Positions 52,960 through 61,612 are shown, counted from the first letter of the stretch. The stretch is 64,000 nucleotides of DNA from Streptomyces sp. NP160 (GCF_006335115.1 NZ_VDMJ01000005.1:130145-194144); one strand, 5' to 3'. Numbers and translations are program-made. The notes: generated from the sequence alone by a model not told the origin.

Positions 52960-55527
52960 GTGGCTGCCTGGCTCGAACGCGGTGGTGGTGCGCCCGCCGG
53001 TGGACCCGGGCCCGGTGGTGCGTCCGCGCAGGAGCCGTCCGCGCAGGAGCCGACCGGGCTGGACCGCCTGGCCGACCTCGCCGCACGGCTGGTCGGTGCG
53101 CCGTGGGCCCAGGTGTCCCTCGTGCACGACGACGTGCACGAGGTGGTGGGCTCCGCGGGCCGGCCGGCCGGGCTCGCGGCGCGCCGCGCGGACCGCGCCG
53201 AGGACACCCTGTGCGAGCTGGTCGTCGTGGACGGACGGGTGGTCGCGGTGGAGGACGCCGCCGCCGACGCCCGCACCGCCGACCGGCCGGGGGTGGCGGC
53301 CGGGCTGGTCGGCTCCTACCTGGGCGTGCCCCTGGTCCACGGCGGACGCACCGCGGGCGTGCTGTGCGCCTACGGCCCCGAGCCCCGGCGCTGGGAGGAG
53401 CACGAGGTCGAGGCCCTCGTCCACCTCGCCGCCAGCGCCGCGGCGGAGCTCGAGCTGGATCGCATCGCCGCGGAGATGGAGCGCAGCCGGCTGCGCGTCC
53501 AGCTGGCCGTCGACGCCGCCGGCGTGGGCAGCTTCGACTGGGACCTCCTCACCGGCGACCTCGAGTGGGACGACCGCCTCCTGGAGGTGTTCGGCCTGGA
53601 CCGCGACTCCTTCGGAGGCACCATCGAGGCCTTCAACTCCTGCCTGCACCCCGACGACCTCGACCGCGTCTCGGCCGCGCTGCGTCACTCGATCGACACC
53701 TGCGGGGAGTACGAGGCGGAGTACCGGGTGGTCCGGCCGGGCGGCGAGGTGCGCTGGGTGCAGGCCCGCGGCCGCACTCTGCGCGACCAGGAGGGGCGGG
53801 CAGCGCGCGTGGTGGGAGCCGCCTTCGACACCACCGACGTCCACGAGGGCGAGGCGCGCGTGGGCCGCGTGCTCGAGAGCATGTCGGCCGCCTTCTACAG
53901 CCTCGACGCCGCGTTCCGCTTCACCTACGTCAACGCCGAGGCCGAGCGCCTGCTGGGCCGGCCGCGCGGCGAGCTGCTCGGCGGGTCCCTGTGGGAGCTG
54001 TTCCCCGCCGCGGTCGGCGGCGACTTCGAGCACCACTACCGGGCGGCGGTCAGCAGCGGGCAGCCCCGCACCTTCGAGGCCCACTACCCGCCGCCGCTGG
54101 ACGGCTGGTACGAGGTGCGGGTCTGGCCCGCTCCGGACGGGCTGTCCGTGTACTTCCTCGAGATCACCGAGCGGCGCCGCGCGCAGGAGCGCGCCGACGC
54201 GGCCGCAGCCCAGCTCGCGCTGCTCGCCCGCACCACCGAGCAGCTGACCGAGGTGCTGGACGGCCGCACGGCGGTCGCCCGGCTCGCCGCGCTCGTGGTC
54301 CCGGCGCTCGCCGACTGGTCGGTGGTCTCGCTGGTGGAGGACGGCGGCGCCCTGCGCGACGTGGGCTGGGCGCACCGCGACCCGGACCTCGTGCCGCTGG
54401 TCGAGCGCTACGCCGCCTGCCGGTCCCGCGGCCTCAGGGACACCTCCCCGCTCCTGCGGGCGCTGGCGAGCGGGGAGCCCCAGCTCGTCGAGCGCGACGC
54501 CGCCGCCGCGGTCCGTGAGGCGCTGGGCGACGAGCAGGCGCGGCGCCTGGTGCTCGAGCTGGCGCCCGGGGCGCTGTGCGTCCTGCCCCTGACGGCCCAC
54601 GGCCGCACGCTCGGCGCGCTCTCGCTGTTCTGGGACCCGCAGCGGGGGGCGCCGGGCGCGGACGACCTCGCCACCGCCCGGGAGGTCGCCTCGCGCGCCG
54701 GCTCCGCCCTGGAGAACGCACGCCTCTACGAGCGCCAGCGCGAGCTGGCCGAAGAGCTCCAGCGCAGCCTGCTCACCGCACCGCCGGAGCCCGACCACCT
54801 CGAGGTCGTGGTGCGCTACCTGCCGGCCGGTGTGGCCGCGCAGGTGGGAGGCGACTGGTACGACTCGTTCCTGCAGCCGGACGGCGCCACCGTCGTCGTC
54901 ATCGGGGACGTCATCGGGCACGACACCGCGGCGGCAGCCGCCATGGGGCAGCTGCGCGGGCTGCTGCGCGGCATCGCCTACACCACCGGGGCGGGGCCCG
55001 CGGAGGTGCTCGAGCGCCTCGACGCCGCCATCCCGGGCCTGATGGTGTCCACCACGGCGACGGCGGCGGTGCTGCGGCTCGAGCAGGGCGAGCGGGAGGG
55101 CGCTGCGGCCACGACCGCGCTCCGGTGGTCCAGCGCCGGCCACCCCCCGCCGCTCGTCCTGCACCCCGACGGCTCGGTGACCGCGCTCGAAGCCGAAGAG
55201 GCCGACCTGCTGCTGGGCATCGACCCGGGGGTGGTCCGCCAGGAGCGCGTCGAGCAGGTGGAGCGCGGCTGCACCGTGCTCCTGTACACCGACGGGCTCG
55301 TGGAGCGTCGCGGGCAGTCGCTCGACGACGGGCTGGACCGCCTCGGCCGGCTGCTCGCCGAGCTGGGGCACCTGCCCCTCCAGGAGCTGTGCGACCAGCT
55401 GCTCCGCGTGCTGGTGTGCGATCAGCCGGAGGACGACGTGGCCGTGGTCGCGGTCCGCCTCCACCCGGAGGACCGCCCGCGCCCCGCGGAGGCAGGGCCC
55501 CAGCGCGTGCCGCCCGCCCTGGCCTGA
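52960..55527 (+). CDS. Multi-sensor PP2C/SpoIIE phosphatase (GAF-PAS-PAS-GAF)
   Basis: An 855-aa cytosolic phosphatase. Order: GAF (about 25-165), PAS of the PAS_3 type with WDLLTGDLEWDDRLLEVFG (about 180-300), a second PAS (about 305-410), a second GAF (about 420-580), and a SpoIIE/PP2C domain (about 595-830) with GGDWYDSF, VIGDVIGHD, WSSAGHPPPLVL, LYTDGLVERRG and PEDDVAVVA. Such enzymes remove phosphate from STAS anti-anti-sigma factors. GTG 52960 follows GGAGG at eight bases; GTG 52945 is an alternative. Neither PAS has the LOV cysteine, so its signals differ from those of the LOV phosphatase near 27 kb. Confidence 0.9.
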   Translation: MAAWLERGGGAPAGGPGPGGASAQEPSAQEPTGLDRLADLAARLVGAPWAQVSLVHDDVHEVVGSAGRPAGLAARRADRAEDTLCELVVVDGRVVAVEDAAADARTADRPGVAAGLVGSYLGVPLVHGGRTAGVLCAYGPEPRRWEEHEVEALVHLAASAAAELELDRIAAEMERSRLRVQLAVDAAGVGSFDWDLLTGDLEWDDRLLEVFGLDRDSFGGTIEAFNSCLHPDDLDRVSAALRHSIDTCGEYEAEYRVVRPGGEVRWVQARGRTLRDQEGRAARVVGAAFDTTDVHEGEARVGRVLESMSAAFYSLDAAFRFTYVNAEAERLLGRPRGELLGGSLWELFPAAVGGDFEHHYRAAVSSGQPRTFEAHYPPPLDGWYEVRVWPAPDGLSVYFLEITERRRAQERADAAAAQLALLARTTEQLTEVLDGRTAVARLAALVVPALADWSVVSLVEDGGALRDVGWAHRDPDLVPLVERYAACRSRGLRDTSPLLRALASGEPQLVERDAAAAVREALGDEQARRLVLELAPGALCVLPLTAHGRTLGALSLFWDPQRGAPGADDLATAREVASRAGSALENARLYERQRELAEELQRSLLTAPPEPDHLEVVVRYLPAGVAAQVGGDWYDSFLQPDGATVVVIGDVIGHDTAAAAAMGQLRGLLRGIAYTTGAGPAEVLERLDAAIPGLMVSTTATAAVLRLEQGEREGAAATTALRWSSAGHPPPLVLHPDGSVTALEAEEADLLLGIDPGVVRQERVEQVERGCTVLLYTDGLVERRGQSLDDGLDRLGRLLAELGHLPLQELCDQLLRVLVCDQPEDDVAVVAVRLHPEDRPRPAEAGPQRVPPALA

Positions 55528-55544
55528 GGCGGGCCCGGCCGGCA

Positions 55545-56477
55545 TCAGGCCGCGGGGGTCGCCCCGAGCGCCAAGACCACCCGGAACAGCGAGCGGGGGT
55601 CCTGCAGCTGCGCCGGCCTGGCGAGGGCCGCCCGCGGGACCACGTCCACCCAGCGGACGGCGCGGCGGTGGGGGACCAGCGCGCCGCTGCCCGCGAAGGC
55701 GTACTCGCCGGTGACCTCCCCGAGCAGGAGCGACCTGCCCTCCTGGACCGGCACGGCCACCTCGTCGCCCACGGCCACCTCGGAGACCAGCGCCTCCAGC
55801 TGGCGCAGGGCCTTGCCGGGCCGGCGCTTGACGCCGGTGGCCTCGGCGCGCTCGGCGAGCAGCGCGCGCAGGCCGCCGTCCGCGGGCCCCAGGTCGGCCG
55901 GGACGTCGATGCCGCTGCTCGTGTCGAGCCCGACCACCCCCCGGTCGACCAGCAGGCCCAGGGTCGTCGGGTCGGCGGCGCGCACCACCCACAGGGCCCG
56001 CCCCGGCACCGCGGGCCGCTCCGGCACGTCGTCGGCGCCGGGCCAGACGTACTCCAGGTCGTCCTGCAGGCCGGCCTCGAAGCGCCCGCCGTAGAAGCCC
56101 GGGTCCTTGCGCAGCAGGTTGGACCGGTGCGAGCGGTGCAGCGGCTCCAGGCCGAGCCACGAGGGCAGCTGCGCGGAGGCGGCGAGCTCCTCCTGGGAGG
56201 AACCGGCGGCGTCGGGGGCGAACTCGGCGATCTGCGCCGCCGTGGAGTCGGCGTGCCCCCGGGAGGTCCACTCCCGCACGCAGGCCAGTCCGTAGCAGAC
56301 GAGGGCGGGGGTGCGGCCCCGCCACATGGCCACCACCGGGTGGCTGCTCCAGCCGTACTCCGGCAGCTCGAGGGCCCGCAGCACCTGCAGCACCTCCACC
56401 CTCTGCTTGCCCAGGCGCGGCGCGTCGAGGACGGCGGCGCTCTCGGCGAAGCCCGGGAAGGGCAGGAAGGTCTGCAC
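55545..56477 (-). CDS. MSMEG_6728-type glycosylase-like protein fused to an Mrr-N-like domain
   Basis: A 310-aa protein in two parts. Residues 1-150 match the MSMEG_6728/pyrimidine-dimer DNA glycosylase family: QTFLPFPGFAESAAVLDAPR, LGKQRVEVLQVLRAL, and the conserved HRSHRSNLLRKDPGFYGGRF. Residues about 158-306 resemble the N-terminal domain of Mrr-type restriction proteins: ALWVVRAADPTTLGLLVDRGVV, GKALRQLEALVSEVAVGDEV, LLLGEVTGEYAF and VRWVDVVPRAAL. In those proteins this module precedes the nuclease and is thought to sense DNA. GTG 56477 is preceded by a terminator, so the gene is its own unit. A DNA repair or modified-DNA role is inferred. Confidence 0.7.
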   Translation of the reverse strand: MQTFLPFPGFAESAAVLDAPRLGKQRVEVLQVLRALELPEYGWSSHPVVAMWRGRTPALVCYGLACVREWTSRGHADSTAAQIAEFAPDAAGSSQEELAASAQLPSWLGLEPLHRSHRSNLLRKDPGFYGGRFEAGLQDDLEYVWPGADDVPERPAVPGRALWVVRAADPTTLGLLVDRGVVGLDTSSGIDVPADLGPADGGLRALLAERAEATGVKRRPGKALRQLEALVSEVAVGDEVAVPVQEGRSLLLGEVTGEYAFAGSGALVPHRRAVRWVDVVPRAALARPAQLQDPRSLFRVVLALGATPAA

Positions 56478-56517
56478 GCCGGATCGGTCCTCGCTGGTGG
56501 TGGTGCGGGTGGTGCGG

Positions 56518-56550
56518 GCGCCGCAGCCCCTCGGGGAGCGGCTGCGGCGC
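56518..56550 (-). terminator. Terminator of the small hypothetical pair
   Basis: GCGCCGCAGCC and GGCTGCGGCGC (11 bp) enclose an inner CCTC/GGGG pairing, just past the stop of the 82-residue gene. Confidence 0.65.
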
Positions 56551-56558
56551 GGGTGGCG

Positions 56559-56807
56559 CTACTGCGCCCGGTGCCCCTCCGGCTCCTCCTCGGCGGGCTC
56601 GGACAGCCGGCCGGTCGCGTCCATCACCTGGCCCGTCTCGTCCTGGTCGTCGGAGACCACGCGGACCTCGTCGGGCACGGAGTTCACGCCCATCGCCGCG
56701 GCGATGTCGGCCTCGCTGACCTCGGGCAGGCCCGCGGTGGGGTCCTCGTCGGTGCCGGTGCCCAGGGGGGTGGCGGCGTCGCTGCTCGTGCGGTCCTGCT
56801 GGCTCAT
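56559..56807 (-). CDS. Small acidic hypothetical protein
   Basis: I do not recognise this 82-aa protein. It is strongly acidic (many Asp/Glu), with a central VSEADIAAAMGVNSVPDEVRVV and disordered ends; no membrane segment. Its ATG 56807 shares one base with the TGA of the upstream 96-residue gene (TGATG), so translation is coupled. The composition suggests a binding partner or a stress-accumulated disordered protein, but nothing specific. Confidence 0.6.
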   Translation of the reverse strand: MSQQDRTSSDAATPLGTGTDEDPTAGLPEVSEADIAAAMGVNSVPDEVRVVSDDQDETGQVMDATGRLSEPAEEEPEGHRAQ

Positions 56808-57097
56808 CAGCTCTCCTCGCGGGTCTTCTCGTGCGCGTTGCCGGCGGTCTCCTCGAGCGGCGCGTCCACGCCCAGCTCCCGGTCGACCACCACGTGCCGG
56901 CCCTGGCTCACCTCAGCGGCGGTGTCGTCCACCCACTTCTGCGGCTGCTCGGGGAAGCCGCGCTCCGCGATCCGGCGCGCGAGCGCCTCGCGCACGACGT
57001 CGACGTCGTCACCGCCGTGGTCGGCGTGGACCTCGGAGACGATCTGCTGCAGCAGGACCTGGCGGTCGTGCTGCGCCTCGGGAGCGGGTTCCGGCAT
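56807..57097 (-). CDS. Small acidic helical hypothetical protein
   Basis: A 96-aa protein I cannot name. A predicted helical core, RQVLLQQIVSEVHADHGG and VDVVREALARRIAERGF, is followed by PEQPQKWVDDTAAEVSQGRH and an acidic tail. ATG 57097 is used. It is coupled to the next gene by a TGATG overlap and divergent from the sigma factor gene 213 bp away, so it may belong to the same stress programme (inference). Confidence 0.6.
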   Translation of the reverse strand: MPEPAPEAQHDRQVLLQQIVSEVHADHGGDDVDVVREALARRIAERGFPEQPQKWVDDTAAEVSQGRHVVVDRELGVDAPLEETAGNAHEKTREES

Positions 57098-57310
57098 GCG
57101 CCCTGCCTACCACCGGGGAGACGGCCGGACCACTCCTGCTGGACCGGTCGTTGAACCACTCCTGGCTCGGCTTGCCGGGGGTGCGGGGCGGTGTTGTGCT
57201 GGTCCGCGTCCCGGAGGCTCGAGCCCGGTGGTGCCCTCGGGCGGCCGCCCGCCCGGCCTCGGGACGACCGCGCCCGTGCGGCGAACGACGCGAGAGCACA
57301 GGAGCCTTCG

Positions 57311-58123
57311 ATGACCGCGTCCGTCGACGCCCCCGCGGCCCGCACCGAGGGGGTGGGCAGCGCGCGCGAGCAGGCCACCGAGGACCTCCTGCTGCGCGCC
57401 TCCACCGCTGCGCCGCAGGAGCGCGCCCGCCTGCTCGACGAGGTCGTCGTCCTCAACCTCCCCGTGGCGCGCGCCCTCGCGGCGCGCTTCCGCGACCGCG
57501 GAGAGCAGCAGGACGACCTCGTGCAGGTCGCGTCCCTCGCGCTGGTCAAGGCCGCCCAGGGCTACCAGCCGGGGAAGGGCCGCGGCTTCCTGCCCTACGC
57601 CGTGCCCACCATCACCGGGGAGCTGCGCCGCCACTTCCGCGACCGCCAGTGGGGCGTTCGACCGCCGCGCCGGCTCCAGGAGCTGCGCCTGTCGCTGGGC
57701 GCCGCGGCCGCCGAGCTCACGCAGAAGATCGGACGCGCGCCGACGGTGCCCCAGCTGGCCGAGCACCTCGGGGTCGACCAGGAGGAGGTCATCGAGGCGC
57801 TGGCCGCGGCGCAGGACTACCACCTGGCCTCCCTCGACGCGCCCATGGACGGCGAGGCCGACGGCACGCCGCTGGGGGCCACCCTCGGCGGGGACGACGG
57901 CGCCATCGACAGGGTGGTCGACCACGTCAGCGTGGCGCCTCTGCTGGCGTCGCTGCCGGAGCGGGACCGCCGGATCCTGTCCCTGCGCTTCTTCCGCGGG
58001 TGGACGCAGAGCCAGATCGCCGCCGACATCGGCGTCACCCAGATGCAGGTGTCGCGGCTGCTCGCGCGCACGCTGGAGCGGCTGCGCAGCCAGCTGGAGG
58101 ACCCCGAGGCCGAGGCCGCCTGA
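57311..58123 (+). CDS. SigB/SigF/SigG-family RNA polymerase sigma factor
   Basis: A 270-aa group 3 sigma factor. Region 2 (about 45-115) has DLVQVASLALVKAAQGYQPGKG and FLPYAVPTITGELRRHFRD; region 3 spans about 120-180; region 4 (about 205-262) has SLPERDRRILSLRFFRGWTQSQIAADIGVTQMQVSRLLAR (shown here as the -10/-35 reading helices). ATG 57311 follows GGAG at seven bases. Sigma factors of this family direct general stress responses and are controlled by partner switching; no anti-sigma gene is adjacent. The SpoIIE phosphatases and STAS protein in the window could belong to the same circuit. Confidence 0.92.
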   Translation: MTASVDAPAARTEGVGSAREQATEDLLLRASTAAPQERARLLDEVVVLNLPVARALAARFRDRGEQQDDLVQVASLALVKAAQGYQPGKGRGFLPYAVPTITGELRRHFRDRQWGVRPPRRLQELRLSLGAAAAELTQKIGRAPTVPQLAEHLGVDQEEVIEALAAAQDYHLASLDAPMDGEADGTPLGATLGGDDGAIDRVVDHVSVAPLLASLPERDRRILSLRFFRGWTQSQIAADIGVTQMQVSRLLARTLERLRSQLEDPEAEAA

Positions 58124-58126
58124 GGG

Positions 58127-58762
58127 TCAGACCACCCCGTACAGGCGGTCTCCCGCGTCGCCCAGGCCGGGCACGATGTAGCCGTTCTCGTCGAGCCGCT
58201 CGTCGACGGCGGCGGTCACCACGGTGATGGGGGCGTCCGCGCCGAAGGACGAGGTCACCACCTCGACGCCCTCGGGCGCCGCCAGCAGGCACACCGCCGT
58301 GACGTCGGTGGCTCCCAGCTCGAAGAGGTAGCGGATCGCCGCGACCAGCGTGCCGCCGGTGGCGAGCATCGGGTCGAGCACGTAGCACTGGCGGCCGGAC
58401 AGGTCGTCCGGGAGGCGGTGGGCGTAGGTGCTGGCCTGCAGGGTCTCCTCGTCGCGGACCATGCCGAGGAAGCCGACCTCGGCGGTGGGCAGCAGGCGGG
58501 TCATCCCGTCGAGCATGCCCAGTCCCGCGCGCAGGATCGGGACCACGAGGGGCTTGGGGCTGGCCAGCTTCACCCCCGTGGTGGGACCGACGGGGGTGGT
58601 GATGTCGAGGGGCTCCACCCGCGCGCCGCGCGTCGCCTCGTAGGCCAGCAGCGTGACGAGCTCGTCCGCGAGGCGCCGGAACGTCGGCGACTCGGTCCTC
58701 TCGTCGCGCAGGGCCGTGAGCTTGTGGGCCACGAGGGGGTGGTCGACGACCTGGACGCGCAC
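58127..58762 (-). CDS. upp: Uracil phosphoribosyltransferase
   Basis: A 211-aa salvage enzyme making UMP from uracil and PRPP. The PRPP loop is [15 protein letters not shown], the uracil-binding motif [13 protein letters not shown], and the N-terminal [17 protein letters not shown] is typical. GTG 58762 lies eight bases after TAGGGT (58777-58772, minus strand), consistent with a leaderless or near-leaderless message. It is convergent with the sigma gene, with stops three bases apart. Confidence 0.96.
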   Translation of the reverse strand: MRVQVVDHPLVAHKLTALRDERTESPTFRRLADELVTLLAYEATRGARVEPLDITTPVGPTTGVKLASPKPLVVPILRAGLGMLDGMTRLLPTAEVGFLGMVRDEETLQASTYAHRLPDDLSGRQCYVLDPMLATGGTLVAAIRYLFELGATDVTAVCLLAAPEGVEVVTSSFGADAPITVVTAAVDERLDENGYIVPGLGDAGDRLYGVV

Positions 58763-58840
58763 GGACGCCGACCCTACCCAGTCACGCTCGGTCAGGGGCT
58801 GTCCGCGCGCCTCTCGCCTGGCGCGCCCGTCTGCGCCACG

Positions 58841-59350
58841 ATGACCTCCATGTCCTACTTCACCGCGGTCCTGGCCTCCGACGGGGACGGCTGGCGCTCC
58901 GTCGACCTGGACGTCGAGGACGCCGTGGACGTCGACGAGCTCGCCGACGAGGTGCGCGCCGCCGTCGACGGCACCGGCGACGCCCCCGGCCCGCTCCTGG
59001 TGGTCCTCGAGCGCGAGGACGACTGGTTCGCCCTGGTCAGGGTGGACGGCGAGGAGCCCCGCGCCTTCGTCTCCGACCTGGCCGCCGCCACGACGAGCCA
59101 CTTCGGCGAGCTGCTCAGCGTCACGGCCGACTCCCCGGCGCCGCAGCCCGCCCCCCAGGAGGACGAGGAGGAGGACAGCGCCGCCCGCGTGGCGGCGCCC
59201 ACCTGGGCCGGCGACGCCGACCTCCTCGCCGACCTCGACCTGCCGGGCAGCGAGCTGGCCGACACCGCCGAGTCCCGCGACCCCGCCAGCGCGCTGGTGG
59301 CGGTGGGCGAGAAGGTCGGGTTCGTCGACCTCCTCGAGGCGCTGCGCTGA
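58841..59350 (+). CDS. tRNA adenosine deaminase-associated protein
   Basis: A 169-aa acidic protein of the actinobacterial family always found next to tadA. The body (about 4-90) reads [20 protein letters not shown] and [20 protein letters not shown]; the middle is Pro/Glu-rich and disordered, and the end is [17 protein letters not shown] 58841 or 58850 starts it. Its stop overlaps a CTG that begins the tadA frame, so the two are coupled. Its molecular role is unknown. Confidence 0.88.
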   Translation: MTSMSYFTAVLASDGDGWRSVDLDVEDAVDVDELADEVRAAVDGTGDAPGPLLVVLEREDDWFALVRVDGEEPRAFVSDLAAATTSHFGELLSVTADSPAPQPAPQEDEEEDSAARVAAPTWAGDADLLADLDLPGSELADTAESRDPASALVAVGEKVGFVDLLEALR

Positions 59351-59844
59351 CGCGGCCCGCCAGGAGCGGCCGCCGCGACGACGAGCGGCTGGTCCGGCTG
59401 GCGCTGGCGCAGGCGCGCTCGGCGCTCCTGGCCGGCGGGGCAGCAGGTGACGTGCCGATCGGCGCCGTGGTCGTCGACGGCCGCGGGCGGGTGCTCGGAG
59501 CCGGCGCCAACGAGCGCGAGGCCACCGGCGACCCGACGGCGCACGCCGAGGTGGTGGCCCTGCGCCGGGCAGCGGCCGCGAATGGGTCCTGGCGGCTGGA
59601 GGGCGCGACCCTGGCCGTGACGCTGGAGCCGTGCACGATGTGCGCGGGCGCCCTCGTCCAGGCCCGGGTGGCGCGTGTGGTCTTCGGCGCCTGGGACCCC
59701 AAGGCGGGGGCCGTGGGGTCCCTGTGGGACGTCGTCCGCGACCCTCGCCTCAACCACCGCCCCGAGGTGGTCGCCGGGGTGCTCGAGGGGGAGTGCGGCG
59801 GCCTGCTGCGCGCCTTCTTCGGGGAGCGGCGCACGCCGCCCTGA
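59347..59844 (+). CDS. tadA: tRNA(adenine34) deaminase TadA (probable CTG start)
   Basis: A 165-aa deaminase that converts A34 to inosine in tRNA-Arg(ACG), a substrate gene present at 5.5 kb. The zinc site is complete: [10 protein letters not shown] (His about 66, Glu proton shuttle) and [10 protein letters not shown] (Cys96, Cys99). The only ordinary start in frame, GTG 59452, would delete the first helix ([20 protein letters not shown]), which the family requires. Upstream there is no ATG, GTG or TTG, but a CTG at 59347 overlaps the previous stop as CTGA, mirroring the GTGA couplings elsewhere. I therefore propose CTG initiation. Confidence 0.88.
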   Translation: MTRPARSGRRDDERLVRLALAQARSALLAGGAAGDVPIGAVVVDGRGRVLGAGANEREATGDPTAHAEVVALRRAAAANGSWRLEGATLAVTLEPCTMCAGALVQARVARVVFGAWDPKAGAVGSLWDVVRDPRLNHRPEVVAGVLEGECGGLLRAFFGERRTPP

Positions 59845-59866
59845 CCGGGCGGGTAGGCTCCTCGGC

Positions 59867-59951
59867 GGTGGCGTGACCGAGCGGCCGAAGGAGCGCGCCT
59901 CGAAAGCGCGTGAGGGGAAACTCTCCGTGGGTTCAAATCCCACCGCCACCG
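59867..59951 (+). tRNA. tRNA-Ser (anticodon CGA)
   Basis: An 85-nt class II tRNA. Acceptor GGTGGCG pairs with CGCCACC; the anticodon loop CCTCGAAAG gives CGA; the variable arm is long. CCA follows at 59952-59954, so it is encoded here, unlike the other two tRNAs. A -10-like TAGGCT (59854-59859) ends seven bases before the mature 5' end. Confidence 0.96.
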
Positions 59952-59958
59952 CCACGAG

Positions 59959-59988
59959 GACGGCGGCGCCCGCAGGGGCGCCGCCGTC
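59959..59988 (+). terminator. Terminator after tRNA-Ser(CGA)
   Basis: A 13-bp perfect stem, GACGGCGGCGCCC and complement, with a GCAG loop. Confidence 0.75.
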
Positions 59989-60012
59989 TCGTCGTCTCAG
60001 CGCCCTCTCGTC

Positions 60013-60276
60013 TCAGCGCCCGCGCAGGCCCGCGGCCAGGCCACCCGCCACGAGCAGGGCTCCCAGCGCCACCAGGGCGACGGCGGCGACGGCGGTGGCG
60101 TCCACGCGCACACCGGCCAGCACGCCGAGCCCCACGAGCACCGCCACGAGGAGGGCCGCCAGGCCCGTCACGAGGCTCGGGACGTGAGGGCCGCCGGGCG
60201 CCGGCTCGACCGGCTGCTCGACCGGCTGCTCGACCGGCTGCTCGGCCGGCTGGGGGAGGGTCTGCTCGGTGCTCAT
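60013..60276 (-). CDS. Small two-helix membrane protein with EQPV repeats
   Basis: An 87-aa membrane protein of unknown function. The N-terminus carries EQPVEQPVEQPVEP, coded by tandem 12-bp repeats; two hydrophobic helices follow (LVTGLAALLVAVLVGLGVLAG and AVAAVALVALGALLVAGGLAA). ATG 60276 overlaps the stop of the PspC gene upstream (ATGA), so it is made together with that protein and may belong to the same envelope-stress module. Confidence 0.7.
   Translation of the reverse strand: MSTEQTLPQPAEQPVEQPVEQPVEPAPGGPHVPSLVTGLAALLVAVLVGLGVLAGVRVDATAVAAVALVALGALLVAGGLAAGLRGR
60205..60252. repeat. Four tandem 12-bp repeats (EQPV coding)
   Basis: CTCGACCGGCTG occurs three times exactly and once with a single change. 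It is in frame within the small membrane protein gene, so copy number can vary without breaking it. Confidence 0.85.
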
Positions 60277-61568
60277 GCTGCGCTCCTGACGATCTCGAGC
60301 TGGCCGACGGCGGTGCGGGCGTCCACGACCAGGCGGACGGGCTCGGGCGCACCCGCCGCCGTCGTCGCGGTCGCCGTCGAGGAGGTGCTGGTGAAGAAGC
60401 CGTCGCCGCGCCCGCGGGTGGTCCAGCCGCCCCCGCGGGTGACCACCTCACCGATGACGCCGCTCGTGCGGACCTCCACGTCGGCGTCGGCCGGCACCAG
60501 GACGCGCGCGTCGCCGAAGCCGTGGCGCAGCACCACGTCGACCGTGGCGCCGGCGGCGGACGGGTCGTCGGCCACGGAGCGCAGGTCGAGGGTGGTCTCA
60601 CCCGCCCAGGAGGCGAAGCCGCGCTCCGCCTGCGCCGCCGTCAGCGGTCGCCAGTCGACGTCGCCGACGCCGCGGACGTCAGCGCCGGGCGGCACGGCCA
60701 GCGCCACGAGGGCCGTGGTGGCGCCGGCGAACGCCCAGAACCCGAGGCCGTCCCCGCGCCGCCCGGACAGCCCCGCCAGCACCAGCGCCAGGGCCAGCGC
60801 GGCGGTCCCCGCCGCCGCGGCCACGGCCACCACCTGCGGCCCGGTGAGGTCCGCGGGCCAGCCCGCGACAGACCACCCGCCGAGGCCCAGCGGGGCCAGC
60901 GCCTCCGGCCGGCTCGCCAGCCACGCCGCGGCGCCCAGCAGCAGGGCCAGGCCGAGCGCGGTGGCGGTCGCCCACGCGGACACCGGGGGGCGCTGAGCGC
61001 GCCGCTGACCGCCGCGGGCGCTGCGGACCGCCTCGGCCACGGGCTGCCCGTCGGGGCGCGCCCCGCCCGCCGAGGCGGGCACCAGGCGCGGCAGCAGGGC
61101 CACCGCCACCGCCAGGACGACGCCGACGACGACGAGCGAGGCGACGTCACCGCCGCTGACCACCCGGCCGTCCGCCACCCACGACCAGGGGGCGGGGACC
61201 GCGGAGGCGACCGCCACCAGCCCCAGCGCCAGGACCGCCGACGCCGAGACCTCACCGCCCACCAGCGCCCGCGCCTCGATCCGGCCCGCGCGGTCCGGCA
61301 GCAGCAGCCACGCGGCGGCGTAGAGCACCAGGCCCGCGCCGCCCAGGAGGGCGACGACCACCACGACGACGCGCAGCAGCACGGGGTCGACGCCGAGGCG
61401 CTCTGCCGTGCCGGCGGCGACGCCGCCGAGCCAGCGCTCGTCGGAGCGGCGCAAGTCCAGGCGGCCCAGCCAGTCCCAGAAGGCGGTGCGCGGGGCGGTG
61501 CGGGGAGCCGACGCGGAGGGGCCGGGGCCCTGGTCCCCGCCGGCTGCGGAGCTGGGTGTGGAGGTCAT
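60273..61568 (-). CDS. PspC-domain membrane protein
   Basis: A 431-aa envelope-stress membrane protein. The PspC domain (about 30-95) has WLGGVAAGTAERLGVDPVLL and its hydrophobic helix. Several more helices fill the middle (about 100-290). The C-terminal third is a soluble beta domain (GETTLDLRSVADDPSAAG, VLVPADADVEVRTSG) like the LiaF-type cell-wall-active antibiotic response domain. ATG 61568 gives the usual start. It is divergent from a PspC-fused histidine kinase, a known actinobacterial pairing for membrane-stress sensing. Confidence 0.88.
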   Translation of the reverse strand: MTSTPSSAAGGDQGPGPSASAPRTAPRTAFWDWLGRLDLRRSDERWLGGVAAGTAERLGVDPVLLRVVVVVVALLGGAGLVLYAAAWLLLPDRAGRIEARALVGGEVSASAVLALGLVAVASAVPAPWSWVADGRVVSGGDVASLVVVGVVLAVAVALLPRLVPASAGGARPDGQPVAEAVRSARGGQRRAQRPPVSAWATATALGLALLLGAAAWLASRPEALAPLGLGGWSVAGWPADLTGPQVVAVAAAAGTAALALALVLAGLSGRRGDGLGFWAFAGATTALVALAVPPGADVRGVGDVDWRPLTAAQAERGFASWAGETTLDLRSVADDPSAAGATVDVVLRHGFGDARVLVPADADVEVRTSGVIGEVVTRGGGWTTRGRGDGFFTSTSSTATATTAAGAPEPVRLVVDARTAVGQLEIVRSAA

Positions 61569-61612
61569 GGCGTCGAGACTGCTCCGCAGCCGGGTCCGCC
61601 GGATCCGGGGAG

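Noticed and set aside
53880-54200. A second LOV domain in the multi-sensor phosphatase
   Set aside because: The PAS has GRPRGELLGGSLWELFP at the relevant place and no GRNCRFL cysteine.
52240-56325. A 1361-codon minus-strand frame
   Set aside because: It is a shadow of the hypothetical gene, the multi-sensor phosphatase and, out of frame, the glycosylase-like gene; low-complexity translation only.
57098-57310. A SigB/SigF-type promoter (GTTT...GGGTA) for the sigma gene
   Set aside because: I found no convincing pair with proper spacing on either strand.
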